From Candidatus Leptofilum proximum (lineage in GTDB: Bacteria; Chloroflexota; Anaerolineae; Promineifilales; Promineifilaceae): DNA of 64,000 nt. The stretch covers positions 3,596,001 through 3,660,000 of the forward strand of contig JADJXK010000002.1 of NCBI GenBank assembly GCA_016710325.1, read 5' to 3'. Both the position numbers and the translations under genes were made by a program. Shown here piece after piece: positions 50,352-57,707 of this stretch (within the stretch, counting starts at the first letter, position 1; every line of letters starts with the position of its first letter). Under the pieces are notes generated by a model. It was given only the letters and a program-made list of their open reading frames with translations. It had not been told where the DNA came from and searched no databases.

Positions 50352-50620
50352 TTAATTCTCCTCCTTACGGAAAATTATGGGTTAGGTATCCGTTCATCAT
50401 CTGCCGCCAGCTTCAGATTAGACGCAGAATGGCGTTGGCAATGAACAGTTACATGAACAACCTGTTGACTGACTTAGCGCAGTTTAGTGTGCGCTCAAAA
50501 CGGAATAAGGCTGACAGAAACTGTCGTGGTTCTTTTTTTGAGCTGTTTGTTGGGCAACTATCACCTCCTCTTCCAGATTCAGGGTGAAGTGCTCTTCTTT
50601 TTCGGATTCAGTGGTGCAAA

Positions 50621-50649
50621 ATTCTATTGGCAATACGGGTAGTTGTCAA
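50621..50649 (-). promoter_or_regulatory. livJ operon promoter
   Basis: On the minus strand TTGACA (50644-50649), a 17-base spacer and TAGAAT (50621-50626). Transcription would start near 50614, giving a leader of about 260 bases (50352-50613) with no ORF or obvious riboswitch motif. Confidence 0.7.
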
Positions 50650-50715
50650 CTAAACTAAAAATCGGCTGGCTGCTGCGAATTGTGTTTAAACTGCTGGAGA
50701 GGGGGGAAACGGCCG

Positions 50716-51387
50716 TTAATCCAGCGAAGATGGCGTTTCGACAAATTCTCCCGTACACATAAAAATCACCCGTTCGGCAATGTTGGTGGCCCGGTCGCCA
50801 ATGCGCTCCAGGCCGTGCCCCACCCACAGCAGGAAGGTAGCGCGGCGAATGTAGGCATCGTCCTTCATTTCTTCAACTGCCTCACGGAACAGCTTGCTGT
50901 ACTGCCGGTCCAGCTTGTCATCCCGCTTGATCATATCCAGGGCGAGCTGAGGATTTCGTTGGATGTAGGCATCGATGCCTTGCTGCACCATCTCGCTGGC
51001 GCGCCGGGCCATCTTGGGCAGCTTGTGGAGGGTATCAATTTCATCCTCGGCTTCCAGGCGCGCTACCAGGCGGGCAATGCCAGCGGCATGGTCACCAATG
51101 CGCTCCAGTTCTACCGCCAGGTGAATGGCAGCAATCACGGCGCGCAGGTCAGAAGCGGTGGGTGCCTGGGTGGCCAAAATAAGGAGCGCCTGCTCTTCGA
51201 TGGCAAAGCGCAGCTGGTTGATGGCTTCATCACTGGAGACCACTTTTTGCGCTTCGTCCACATTGCGCGTTTGCAGCGCGTTCATGGCCTTGTCTATGCT
51301 TTCCGTAGCGGCGCTGGACAGCCGGATGATGCTGTCTTTGAGATGTTTGAGTTCTTGATCAAGAACTGTGCGGTTGGCAATTGGCAT
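50716..51387 (-). CDS. phoU: Phosphate transport regulator PhoU
   Basis: Two PhoU helical repeats: one around residues 10-100 with LAVELERIGDHAAGIARLV, the second around 115-205 with LLWVGHGLERIGDRATNIAERV. The E/D-x-RIGDxA/TxNIA metal-binding motif is present twice. It modulates PstSCAB and PhoR in phosphate sensing, but no pst or phoRB gene is in the window. 223 residues is normal. Confidence 0.95.
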   Translation of the reverse strand: MPIANRTVLDQELKHLKDSIIRLSSAATESIDKAMNALQTRNVDEAQKVVSSDEAINQLRFAIEEQALLILATQAPTASDLRAVIAAIHLAVELERIGDHAAGIARLVARLEAEDEIDTLHKLPKMARRASEMVQQGIDAYIQRNPQLALDMIKRDDKLDRQYSKLFREAVEEMKDDAYIRRATFLLWVGHGLERIGDRATNIAERVIFMCTGEFVETPSSLD

Positions 51388-51550
51388 AAATCACCTCACG
51401 TAACGGGGTAAACTTCCACGGTAAAAGTTGCTCAATTACAACGACTACTAAAGCAAACATCTTTTGATGAATAGCATTTGCGCAAATTGCTTCAGTTTAA
51501 GTGTGCCGCTTTGAAGTTGTATCCGTCATTATTTGTTTGGCGGAACAACA

Positions 51551-52300
51551 CTACTCTTCTGCCGCCTCTAAAACGCTGACTCGTTCGGCATCTTCCAACA
51601 GGTGGGCGGCCTTTTTGTCAAACGCAGCCTGGATGGCCCGGAAATCTTCTTCGGGCATCGGCTTTTCGCGCTTTTGCTGGCGCAGGTAGCCTTTTACCTT
51701 GGTGTAGTGCATCGCCGGTATGGACGAATTTTTCAGGTCCAGTTCCTTGTTGCTCTTGTTTGTGAAGACAATCATGGCCCCAATCGGTACTTCCTCCACG
51801 GAAGGAGCGTTTTTGTTCAGGTAGCTGGCAATCGCTTCTACGCTCATGGCGGCTTCGCGGGTGGGGTTGCCGATGCGCTCCTGGCCAAACCAGCGGCGCA
51901 GGCCCAGGCCGGTTTGCTTCCACTTGTCACCCTCCACAGAAATATTGCCCACGTGATGTTTGGCCACAAACACAATGATGCCTGTGGGGATCAGCAGCAC
52001 GTGCTGGGCGGGGAGGAGGTAGTGGTAGATACGGCCGTCCCGCGCCACCTTCTGCAAAACCTCATCCAAAATCATGTCGGCCCGGTTGTCCACCAGGTAC
52101 TGCCGGCTTAAATAAATGCCCACCTGGGACAGCGACCAACCGGCAAACAGCGCCAGCAGCTGGTAAAAAAACAAGTTGGCCGTGTTTGGTAAAAACACCA
52201 AAAACAACCCGGCCACCAGGGCGCCCATGCCTGCAAAACTGGTAATTTTGCCAATCTGTGCCAGGCGGGCAATTCGTTTATCGTCTCGTAAAATAACCAT
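51551..52300 (-). CDS. Membrane protein with NERD-like nuclease-related domain
   Basis: Two hydrophobic segments (FAGMGALVAGLFLVFLP and FFYQLLALFAGWSLSQVGIY) precede a soluble domain with YHYLLPAQHVLLIPTGIIVF and AKHHVGNISVEGDKWKQ, which fits the NERD fold's hhllxPxGIxxhE/AKxxxG pattern. The usual catalytic Glu (EvK) is Ala (VAKHH), so nuclease activity is doubtful. A charged C-terminal tail follows. AAGGAA precedes ATG 52300. The function is unknown. Confidence 0.6.
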   Translation of the reverse strand: MVILRDDKRIARLAQIGKITSFAGMGALVAGLFLVFLPNTANLFFYQLLALFAGWSLSQVGIYLSRQYLVDNRADMILDEVLQKVARDGRIYHYLLPAQHVLLIPTGIIVFVAKHHVGNISVEGDKWKQTGLGLRRWFGQERIGNPTREAAMSVEAIASYLNKNAPSVEEVPIGAMIVFTNKSNKELDLKNSSIPAMHYTKVKGYLRQQKREKPMPEEDFRAIQAAFDKKAAHLLEDAERVSVLEAAEE

Positions 52301-52330
52301 AAGTTCCTTAGCAATCACAAAACAGATGTG

Positions 52331-52364
52331 TTGTAGAGACGTTGCATGCAACGTCTCTACAACA
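52331..52364. repeat. GTAGAGACGTTGCATGCAACGTCTCTAC palindrome family, copy 1
   Basis: A nearly perfect 28-bp palindrome (arms GTAGAGACGTTGCA/TGCAACGTCTCTAC) overlapping the end of fabF and the upstream region of the NERD gene. A second copy is at 62552-62586. This text is a widespread intergenic palindrome in several phyla. Confidence 0.85.
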
Positions 52365-53637
52365 CATTTTTATCATATTTGCCTAAAATCAGGCAGGCAT
52401 TTTGGCCGCCCAGGCCAAACGAATTGGACATCACCACATCCAGCGCGACCGGGCGCGGCCCATCAGTGACGTAATCCAGGTCGCATGCCGGGTCTGGCGT
52501 CTCGTAATTCCAGGTAGGCGGAATGATCGCCTGGTTCAACGCCAGGGCGCAAAAGATCGCTTCGATGGCGCCTGCGCCGCCCATGGCATGGCCCAGCACC
52601 GACTTGCTGCTGCTAATCGGCAGCTCGTAAGCGCGCTCGCCAAACACCAGCTTCACGGCAAACGTCTCGGCGGCGTCGTTGACCGGGGTAGAGGTGCCGT
52701 GGGCGTTAATGTAGCTCACTTCGTCGGGGCGCAGGCAGGCGTCTCGCAGCGTCCACTGCATGGCGCGCACGGCACCAGCCGCTTCCGGGTCTGGCTGGGC
52801 TACGTGGTAAGCATCGGAAGAGGCAGCATACCCTTTCAGCTCGGCGTAGATGCGGGCCTTACGAGCCAGGGCATGGTCCAGCCGCTCGATGACCAGGATG
52901 CCAGCGCCCTCACTGAGCACAAAACCGTCTCGATCTTTGTCAAACGGCCGACTGGCCTTTTCCGGCGTGTCGTTGAAGCCGGTGGAGAGGGCGCGCATGG
53001 CGCCAAACCCGGCAATAGCCGCTTCGTGGATGAGTCCCTCCACGCCGCCAGTAATCATCATGTCGGCCCGGCCGCTGCGGATGAACTCCATCGCTTCGCC
53101 AATCGCCTGGGTGCCGGTGGCACAAGCGGCCGTTACCGTGCTGATGGGGCCCAATGCTTTAGCCAGCAGGCTGACGTGATGGCTGGGCATGTTGGGCAAA
53201 AAGCCAGTCATGGCAAACGGGCTGACCCGGTGGAAGCCCTGGCTGCGCAAAATTTGCAGGTTGTCGTCGGCCACTTCGAATCCGCCCACGCCGGTACCCA
53301 CCAGCGTGCCTACACGCTCGGCGTTGGGCACGGGTTCGGGCAGGTCGGCATCGGCCAGGGCCATGCGCGCGGCGGCCACCGCCAGCTGAGAAGCACGCGA
53401 CATGCGCCGGGCTTCCTTGAAGTCCATATACTTCTTGGCGACAAACTCTTTGACTTCACCCGCAATGCGGCAGGGGAATTGGCTGGCGTCAAAATGGGTG
53501 ATGGGACCGATGCCGGAACGGCCGTGTAACAAACTATCCCAGCTCTCTTCCGTGGTATGGCCCAACGGGCTCATCACCCCCATGCCCGTAATGACGATGC
53601 GGGGCCGCCCCCGTGCGTCCAGAAAATTGTTGTTCAT
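52357..53637 (-). CDS. fabF: 3-oxoacyl-ACP synthase II
   Basis: Fatty-acid chain elongation condensing enzyme. The active-site Cys is in VTAACATGTQAIGEA, with the two His in INAHGTSTPVND and SVLGHAMGGAGAIEA, and the N-terminus RIVITGMGVMSPLG. 426 residues from ATG 53637, which follows AGGTAAGC. The longer frame to 53697 is a translated GGTAATC repeat and is rejected as a start. plsX lies upstream in the same direction, a common lipid-gene pairing. Confidence 0.95.
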   Translation of the reverse strand: MNNNFLDARGRPRIVITGMGVMSPLGHTTEESWDSLLHGRSGIGPITHFDASQFPCRIAGEVKEFVAKKYMDFKEARRMSRASQLAVAAARMALADADLPEPVPNAERVGTLVGTGVGGFEVADDNLQILRSQGFHRVSPFAMTGFLPNMPSHHVSLLAKALGPISTVTAACATGTQAIGEAMEFIRSGRADMMITGGVEGLIHEAAIAGFGAMRALSTGFNDTPEKASRPFDKDRDGFVLSEGAGILVIERLDHALARKARIYAELKGYAASSDAYHVAQPDPEAAGAVRAMQWTLRDACLRPDEVSYINAHGTSTPVNDAAETFAVKLVFGERAYELPISSSKSVLGHAMGGAGAIEAIFCALALNQAIIPPTWNYETPDPACDLDYVTDGPRPVALDVVMSNSFGLGGQNACLILGKYDKNVL

Positions 53638-53649
53638 GCTTACCTGCTT

Positions 53650-53742
53650 GGTATTCGGTAATCTGTTGTCGGTAATCCGTAATCGGTTACCCGTCATCGG
53701 TAATCGGTAAAAAAACAGACTGATTACCGATTACCGTTCACC
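53650..53742. repeat. GGTAATCGGTAATCCGTAAT repeat cluster
   Basis: Word-like repeats in both orientations (GGTAATC... and ...GATTACCGATTACC) separate fabF from plsX. Related text is found in the thrS T-box leader (10509-10578) and between the two thrS genes (12562-12596). Confidence 0.65.
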
Positions 53743-54729
53743 GGCAATGCCGGATGTAATTGCCGCCACGACCTGGTTTTCCACGATGCGCCGCGCCTGC
53801 CCGATGGCCTGTTTGATGGCATACGCGTTGGAACGGCCGTGCGCAACAATGACAACCCCGTTCACCCCTAAGAGTGGCGCACCGCCCACCTCATCCGGGT
53901 TCAAATGTCCCCGCACTCGCTTAAACGCGGAACGTGTCAGCAGGCCACCCAAAATCGAGATGGGGCTGGCCATCAACTCGTCGCGGATGATGCCGGACAT
54001 GTAGCTGGCGATGGATTCGGCCGTTTTCATGATGAGGTTGCCGGTAAAGCCGTCGGTCACGCCGACATCGGCCGCGCCCTGCATAAACTGTTTGGGTTCG
54101 ATGTTGCCCATGTAGTTTAGCCCGCTGGCGGCCATCAACGGAATCGTTTCCTTGATCAGCTCGTTCCCCTTGCCTTCTTCTTCGCCGTTGGAGATGAGCG
54201 CCACGCGCGGATTTTCGATGTTCAACATGCGCTCCACGTACAGGCTGCCCATCAGGCCAAACTGCACCAGGTACTCGGGGCGACAGTCGGCGTTGGCCCC
54301 ATTGTCGATGAGCATGGGGCGCTGTTTGGTGGGAAAAATTACCCCCAGCGCCGGGCGCAAAATGCCGGGAATACGGCCCAGCCCCACCTGGCGCAGCATG
54401 GCCACCGCCAGGATGGCCCCGGTGTTGCCTGCCGAGACAAACGCATCGGCCCGGCCTTCTTTGACCAGCGACAGCCCCACGTGGATGGATGACTCTGGCT
54501 TGTTTTTTACAATTTGGGATGGCTTGTCTTCCATGGAGATGGCCTGGCTGGCGGGCACTACTTCCAGCGCCAGGGCGGTGATGTTATGCGTAGCCAGTTC
54601 CGCCTCAATTTTGGCCTGATCACCCACTAAAATGATGCTGTCGCCAAATTCGCGGGCGGCCTGCACAGCCCCGGCCACGTCCGGCCCCGGATGATCATCA
54701 CTTCCCATTGCATCAACAACAATTTTCAT
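53731..54729 (-). CDS. plsX: Phosphate acyltransferase PlsX
   Basis: Makes acyl-phosphate from acyl-ACP, the donor for PlsY (encoded at 24889-25572). It has MKIVVDAMGSDDHPGPDVAG at the N-terminus, VSAGNTGAILAVAM near residue 100, LIDNGANADCRPEYLVQFG and TDGFTGNLIMKTAE. The ATG at 54729 gives the standard start; the frame to 54780 is an unneeded extension. Length 332 is normal. Confidence 0.95.
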   Translation of the reverse strand: MKIVVDAMGSDDHPGPDVAGAVQAAREFGDSIILVGDQAKIEAELATHNITALALEVVPASQAISMEDKPSQIVKNKPESSIHVGLSLVKEGRADAFVSAGNTGAILAVAMLRQVGLGRIPGILRPALGVIFPTKQRPMLIDNGANADCRPEYLVQFGLMGSLYVERMLNIENPRVALISNGEEEGKGNELIKETIPLMAASGLNYMGNIEPKQFMQGAADVGVTDGFTGNLIMKTAESIASYMSGIIRDELMASPISILGGLLTRSAFKRVRGHLNPDEVGGAPLLGVNGVVIVAHGRSNAYAIKQAIGQARRIVENQVVAAITSGIAGER

Positions 54730-54810
54730 CTCACTCTTCTCGCTTAATTGAGGGTAGATGTTGGATTCTATCGGTGGCAAATGGTTAAGTCAAACAGGGG
54801 AAACGGCCGT

Positions 54811-54868
54811 TTGACAAAACCAAACAATCGTTTATACTACCGTCATATTGACGATCTTCGATATGAGT
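54811..54868 (+). promoter_or_regulatory. arsR promoter and probable ArsR operator
   Basis: TTGACA (54811-54816), a 16-base spacer and TATACT (54833-54838). Around the start point is a dyad CATAT...ATATG (54844-54867), a likely self-binding site of the ArsR repressor. Confidence 0.65.
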
Positions 54869-55174
54869 GATGTGATGACAGACCCGATTACCTTTGGCAA
54901 AGCCATTGCCGACGAAACCCGACAAAAAATTATGAACCACCTCTGCTGCTGCTGGCTGTGCGTCAGTGATGTGGTGGATCTGTTGGGCGGCGTGTCTCAG
55001 CCGACGGTGTCGCATCACCTCGCCATCTTGCGTGAGGCCGGGCTGGTGCACACCCGGCGCGAAGGCAAACAAATCTTTTACTCCCTTAACCAGGATGCGG
55101 TGGCGGTTTGCTGCGGCATTCTCATGCAAAATTTTGCGCCTGAAGTCAGCCTCGATTCCGTTGTAGTGAAGTAA
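54863..55174 (+). CDS. arsR: ArsR-family metalloregulatory repressor
   Basis: A winged-helix repressor of about 103 residues: ETRQKIMNHLCCCWLCVSDVV, then QPTVSHHLAILREAGLVHTRREG. The CCCWLC cluster sits on the alpha-3 helix where As(III)/Sb(III) is bound in classical ArsR (CxC), with a further CC near the C-terminus. ATG 54863 is chosen; the frame from TTG 54848 starts at the predicted transcription start. It is first in an arsR-arsM unit. Confidence 0.88.
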   Translation: MSDVMTDPITFGKAIADETRQKIMNHLCCCWLCVSDVVDLLGGVSQPTVSHHLAILREAGLVHTRREGKQIFYSLNQDAVAVCCGILMQNFAPEVSLDSVVVK

Positions 55175-55237
55175 GCGTTTTCAGCAGGCAAAATTTTTTT
55201 GCATGAATATATAGATGATTATCAATGTGAGGTAAAC

Positions 55238-56038
55238 ATGACAAACAATACAGTTTCAATTGATCAGATTCACATGGCGGTGCAGGAACGTTACGGCCGT
55301 ATCGCCAGCGGCTTCCAAACCGGTTGCTGTGCCACCGATGCCGGGGCGGATTACGTGGAGGAATGCGGCTGCGGCGCCGAGCTTTACGACGTGGACGTCA
55401 GCCAGCTGCCCGCCGACGTCACTGGCCTGTCCTTGGGCTGCGGTGATCCCATCGCCATTGCCAGCCTGGAACCGGGCCAGACGGTGCTGGACCTGGGCTC
55501 CGGCGGCGGCATCGACTGCTTTTTGGCCGCCGAACGTGTGGGGCCATCCGGCCACGTCATCGGCGTGGACATGACGCCCGCCATGCTGGAAAAGGCCAAC
55601 CGCAACAAGGAAAAGCTGGGGGTGCAGCACGTGGAGTTCCGCCAGGGACAAATTGAGGCACTGCCGGTGGATGATGCCAGCGTGGATGTGATTATTTCCA
55701 ACTGCGTTATCAACTTGAGCCCGGATAAACCGGCCGTTCTGGGCGAAGCGTTCCGTGTGCTCAAGCCAGGTGGCCGCCTGGCGGTGTCTGACATGGTGAC
55801 GCGCGGCCAGTTCACGCCGCAGGAGCGGGCCGATATGTCCGCCTGGGCTGGCTGCATCACCGGCGCCGAGGACGTGGCCGACATGGCGGCCTGGATGCGG
55901 GCGGCTGGTTTTGCGCAGGTGTCGATTCAAAAGAAGGGCGACGACACGGCGGAACTGGCAGGTGTGGCGCCACACGAGGGTCCGGCCGAGATTTTTAGCG
56001 CGCGGATTACGGCCGTTAAACCAGCCGCATCTGCATGA
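55238..56038 (+). CDS. arsM: Arsenite S-adenosylmethionine methyltransferase
   Basis: Methylates As(III). SAM motif I is VLDLGSGGGIDCFLAAERVG, followed by VIGVDMTPAMLEKA. Cysteines that bind arsenic are seen in GFQTGCCATDAG, ISNCVINLSPDK and SAWAGCITGAE, the standard ArsM trio. GAGGT precedes ATG 55238. Its stop overlaps the next gene by four bases. Together with ArsR it forms an arsenic-detoxification operon. Confidence 0.93.
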   Translation: MTNNTVSIDQIHMAVQERYGRIASGFQTGCCATDAGADYVEECGCGAELYDVDVSQLPADVTGLSLGCGDPIAIASLEPGQTVLDLGSGGGIDCFLAAERVGPSGHVIGVDMTPAMLEKANRNKEKLGVQHVEFRQGQIEALPVDDASVDVIISNCVINLSPDKPAVLGEAFRVLKPGGRLAVSDMVTRGQFTPQERADMSAWAGCITGAEDVADMAAWMRAAGFAQVSIQKKGDDTAELAGVAPHEGPAEIFSARITAVKPAASA

Positions 56039-56358
56039 CAACCGCCAACGAAATCCCCGTCGCCTGCCAGCTCACGGATGCGGAACTGGCGGCCCGCCGC
56101 CAACGCATCGTGACCGGGCTGGTACCCCACATTCAGGAGCGGCGAGAATTGGCTGACGGTTACCGCTTTCGCTTTCCGGCCACCGACGCAGTGGCTCATG
56201 AACTGCTGGCGTTTGTGCTGCTGGAGCGACAGTGCTGCCCGTTTTTCGAGATGGAGCTGAGTTTCCCGGTGGGTAAGAGTGCCATCTGGCTGGGCTTGCG
56301 CGGTGGGGAAGGCGCTAAACAGTTCATCGAAACAGAGCTGGCGCCCATTTTGACTTAG
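56035..56358 (+). CDS. Small protein coupled to arsM, unknown function
   Basis: A 107-residue soluble protein starting with ATG overlapping the arsM stop (ATGA). It contains an ELLAFVLLERQCCPFFEMEL segment with a CC pair. Proteins with a similar ERxCCPF stretch occur next to metal-resistance genes, as far as I recall, but no function is established. The vicinal cysteines and coupling suggest a role in arsenic binding or delivery. Confidence 0.7.
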   Translation: MTTANEIPVACQLTDAELAARRQRIVTGLVPHIQERRELADGYRFRFPATDAVAHELLAFVLLERQCCPFFEMELSFPVGKSAIWLGLRGGEGAKQFIETELAPILT

Positions 56359-56373
56359 GCAAAGATGAAACAA

Positions 56374-56409
56374 AAACGGCCGTGTCCCCCCAAAAGGATA
56401 CGGCCGTTT
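56374..56409. terminator. Bidirectional terminator made of two ACGGCCGT octamers
   Basis: AAACGGCCGT (56374-56383) and ACGGCCGTTT (56400-56409) are perfect complementary arms around a 16-base loop, with A-rich and T-rich outer flanks. It lies between the convergent arsenic operon and ssb and can end both. Confidence 0.75.
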
Positions 56410-56433
56410 CCAATCAGTCAGAATATTTGCTGT

Positions 56434-56865
56434 CTAAAACGGGATATCGTCTTCTTCAGCGGCTGGGGCGCCCTGGTACTCATCGCCACCACCCTCGTAG
56501 CTGCCGCCGCCTTCTTCACGACCGCCGAGGAACTGGATGCTGTCGGCCGTAATTTCGTAAGAAGCCCCCACCGTGCCGTCCTGGCGGGTGAAGGTGCGCG
56601 GACCGCCAGAGACCGGATCGGGGCGCAGCCGCCCTTCCACCAGCACTTTGCGCCCTTTGGACAAATATTGGTTGGCTACCTCGGCCTGTTTGCGCCACAC
56701 GGAGACACGGAACCAGGTTGTTTCATCGCGGGGTTGGCCCGTCGCGCCATCGGTCCAGCGGCGATTAGTGGCCAGGCTGAAGTTGGTAACGGCCGTTCCA
56801 TCTGGCATATAGCGCATTTCAGGATCACTGCCCAAATTCCCAACGACAATTATCTTTTGATACAT
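56434..56865 (-). CDS. ssb: Single-stranded DNA-binding protein
   Basis: OB-fold protein of 143 residues: YQKIIVVGNLGSDPEMRYMP, TNFSLATNRRW, TTWFRVSVWRKQAEVANQYL and KGRKVLVEGRLRPDP. The C-terminal acidic tip EEDDIPF recruits partner proteins. Gly-rich tail precedes the tip. AAGGAGAG lies before ATG 56865. No rpsF or rpsR neighbour is present. Confidence 0.95.
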   Translation of the reverse strand: MYQKIIVVGNLGSDPEMRYMPDGTAVTNFSLATNRRWTDGATGQPRDETTWFRVSVWRKQAEVANQYLSKGRKVLVEGRLRPDPVSGGPRTFTRQDGTVGASYEITADSIQFLGGREEGGGSYEGGGDEYQGAPAAEEDDIPF

Positions 56866-57076
56866 GCAACACTCTCCTTAAATTTAACTTTTTTGGCACA
56901 TGGACTCTAAAAATAGATGTCCATAATAGAAACGAAACTGGGTCGAATAGTACCACGTTTTTGGACAATTCAAAAAGATCAACATGTGCCGCTGCGCCCT
57001 ATAAAATCATCCGGTAATTGTAGCACACCTGTTCTATGTAATCAACTTTTTCAGGAGTGAAATTGCGGCCAAACGA

Positions 57077-57105
57077 TTGACGCATCCAGGCAGTTGTGTT
57101 ACCCT
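57077..57105 (+). promoter_or_regulatory. Promoter of the leuS leader
   Basis: TTGACG (57077-57082), a 17-base spacer and TACCCT (57100-57105) place transcription start near 57112, shortly before the first leader peptide. Confidence 0.55.
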
Positions 57106-57130
57106 GTTCTAACCTTATTTAAGGAACTTT

Positions 57131-57226
57131 ATGATGACAGACTTTATGGTTGCTCAACAATTACGAAATGAACTGCGGCTCTTACTTGGTAGCCGCGTTT
57201 GTTGCGTTGCTGGAGCAGCCTCATAA
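57131..57226 (+). CDS. Leu-rich leader peptide 1 of leuS
   Basis: A 31-codon ORF after AAGGA (57121): MMTDFMVAQQLRNE, then LRLLLGSRVCCVAGAAS. Four of five consecutive codons near the middle are Leu (CTG CGG CTC TTA CTT). It is followed 39 bases later by two tandem terminators whose arms can pair alternatively. This is the classic layout of ribosome-mediated attenuation responding to Leu-tRNA, and the downstream gene is leuS. Confidence 0.6.
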   Translation: MMTDFMVAQQLRNELRLLLGSRVCCVAGAAS

Positions 57227-57264
57227 GTGGAATGAATTAAGGTAGTAAATTTCAAGACTTTTCA

Positions 57265-57297
57265 GGCCACAGGTGCTCCAGCCCTGTGGCCTTTTTT
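57265..57297 (+). terminator. Attenuator terminator 1 upstream of leuS
   Basis: GGCCACAGG (57265-57273) pairs with CCTGTGGCC (57283-57291), followed by TTTTTT. Its 3' arm can also pair with GGCCACAGG at 57304-57312 of the next hairpin, offering mutually exclusive structures. Confidence 0.8.
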
Positions 57298-57305
57298 GTT
57301 TCTGG

Positions 57306-57329
57306 CCACAGGTCCACCTGTGGTTTTTT
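57306..57329 (+). terminator. Attenuator terminator 2 upstream of leuS
   Basis: CCACAGGT (57306-57313) and ACCTGTGG (57316-57323) with a two-base loop, then TTTTTT. Confidence 0.8.
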
Positions 57330-57455
57330 GTTTCACCAGCTGCACAGACCAACCTTCAAATGAGTAACTTCCTGAATTTCGTTGTTCCTGGGCATTCGCG
57401 CCCGGAAAGTTGAATAGTTTAAGGACTGCCAGTCCTACTGAACGAGAAGATTGTC

Positions 57456-57539
57456 ATGAAAATAGATTTTGTTACACCTCAAAACAGGAGCCTCTTATTG
57501 TTAAGCAGCCCGGCAGCAGCGGCGGCGTTGGCCGCTTAG
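57456..57539 (+). CDS. Leu-rich leader peptide 2 of leuS
   Basis: A 27-codon ORF, MKIDFVTPQNRS then LLLLSSPAAAAALAA. Four consecutive Leu codons (CTC TTA TTG TTA) precede a 13-bp GC-rich hairpin whose 5' arm (57508-57520) is inside the ORF and 3' arm at 57561-57573. A ribosome stalled at the Leu run would alter that hairpin. It is a second, independent leucine-sensing candidate for leuS. Confidence 0.55.
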   Translation: MKIDFVTPQNRSLLLLSSPAAAAALAA

Positions 57540-57573
57540 CAGGGTGTGCCTGAGCGCCCTGCTGCTGCCGGGC
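57508..57573 (+). promoter_or_regulatory. GC-rich hairpin overlapping leader peptide 2
   Basis: GCCCGGCAGCAGC (57508-57520) and GCTGCTGCCGGGC (57561-57573) are perfect 13-nt arms. No T run follows, so it may be an anti-terminator, pause or translation-control element. Confidence 0.6.
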
Positions 57574-57615
57574 AGTTCCAGGGTGACTCAGGAAGTGAAT
57601 GAACAGGAATGCGGT

Positions 57616-57693
57616 CATTAAGTAATTGAGTAATTGGATATTTGGGCAACGAGCCTTCCCGATTACGCAATTACCAAATTACCCAATTACAAA
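57616..57693. repeat. TAATTGAGTAATTGG inverted repeat before leuS
   Basis: Left arm AAGTAATTGAGTAATTGG and right arm CCAAATTACCCAATTAC surround a short spacer. It is the same family that brackets the cupin gene at 25564-26036. Confidence 0.65.
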
Positions 57694-57707
57694 ACTAAGA
57701 GGACAAA

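Noticed and set aside
52402..53529. 375-codon + strand frame across fabF
   Set aside because: fabF on the minus strand has its Cys-His-His catalytic set; this is an antisense shadow.
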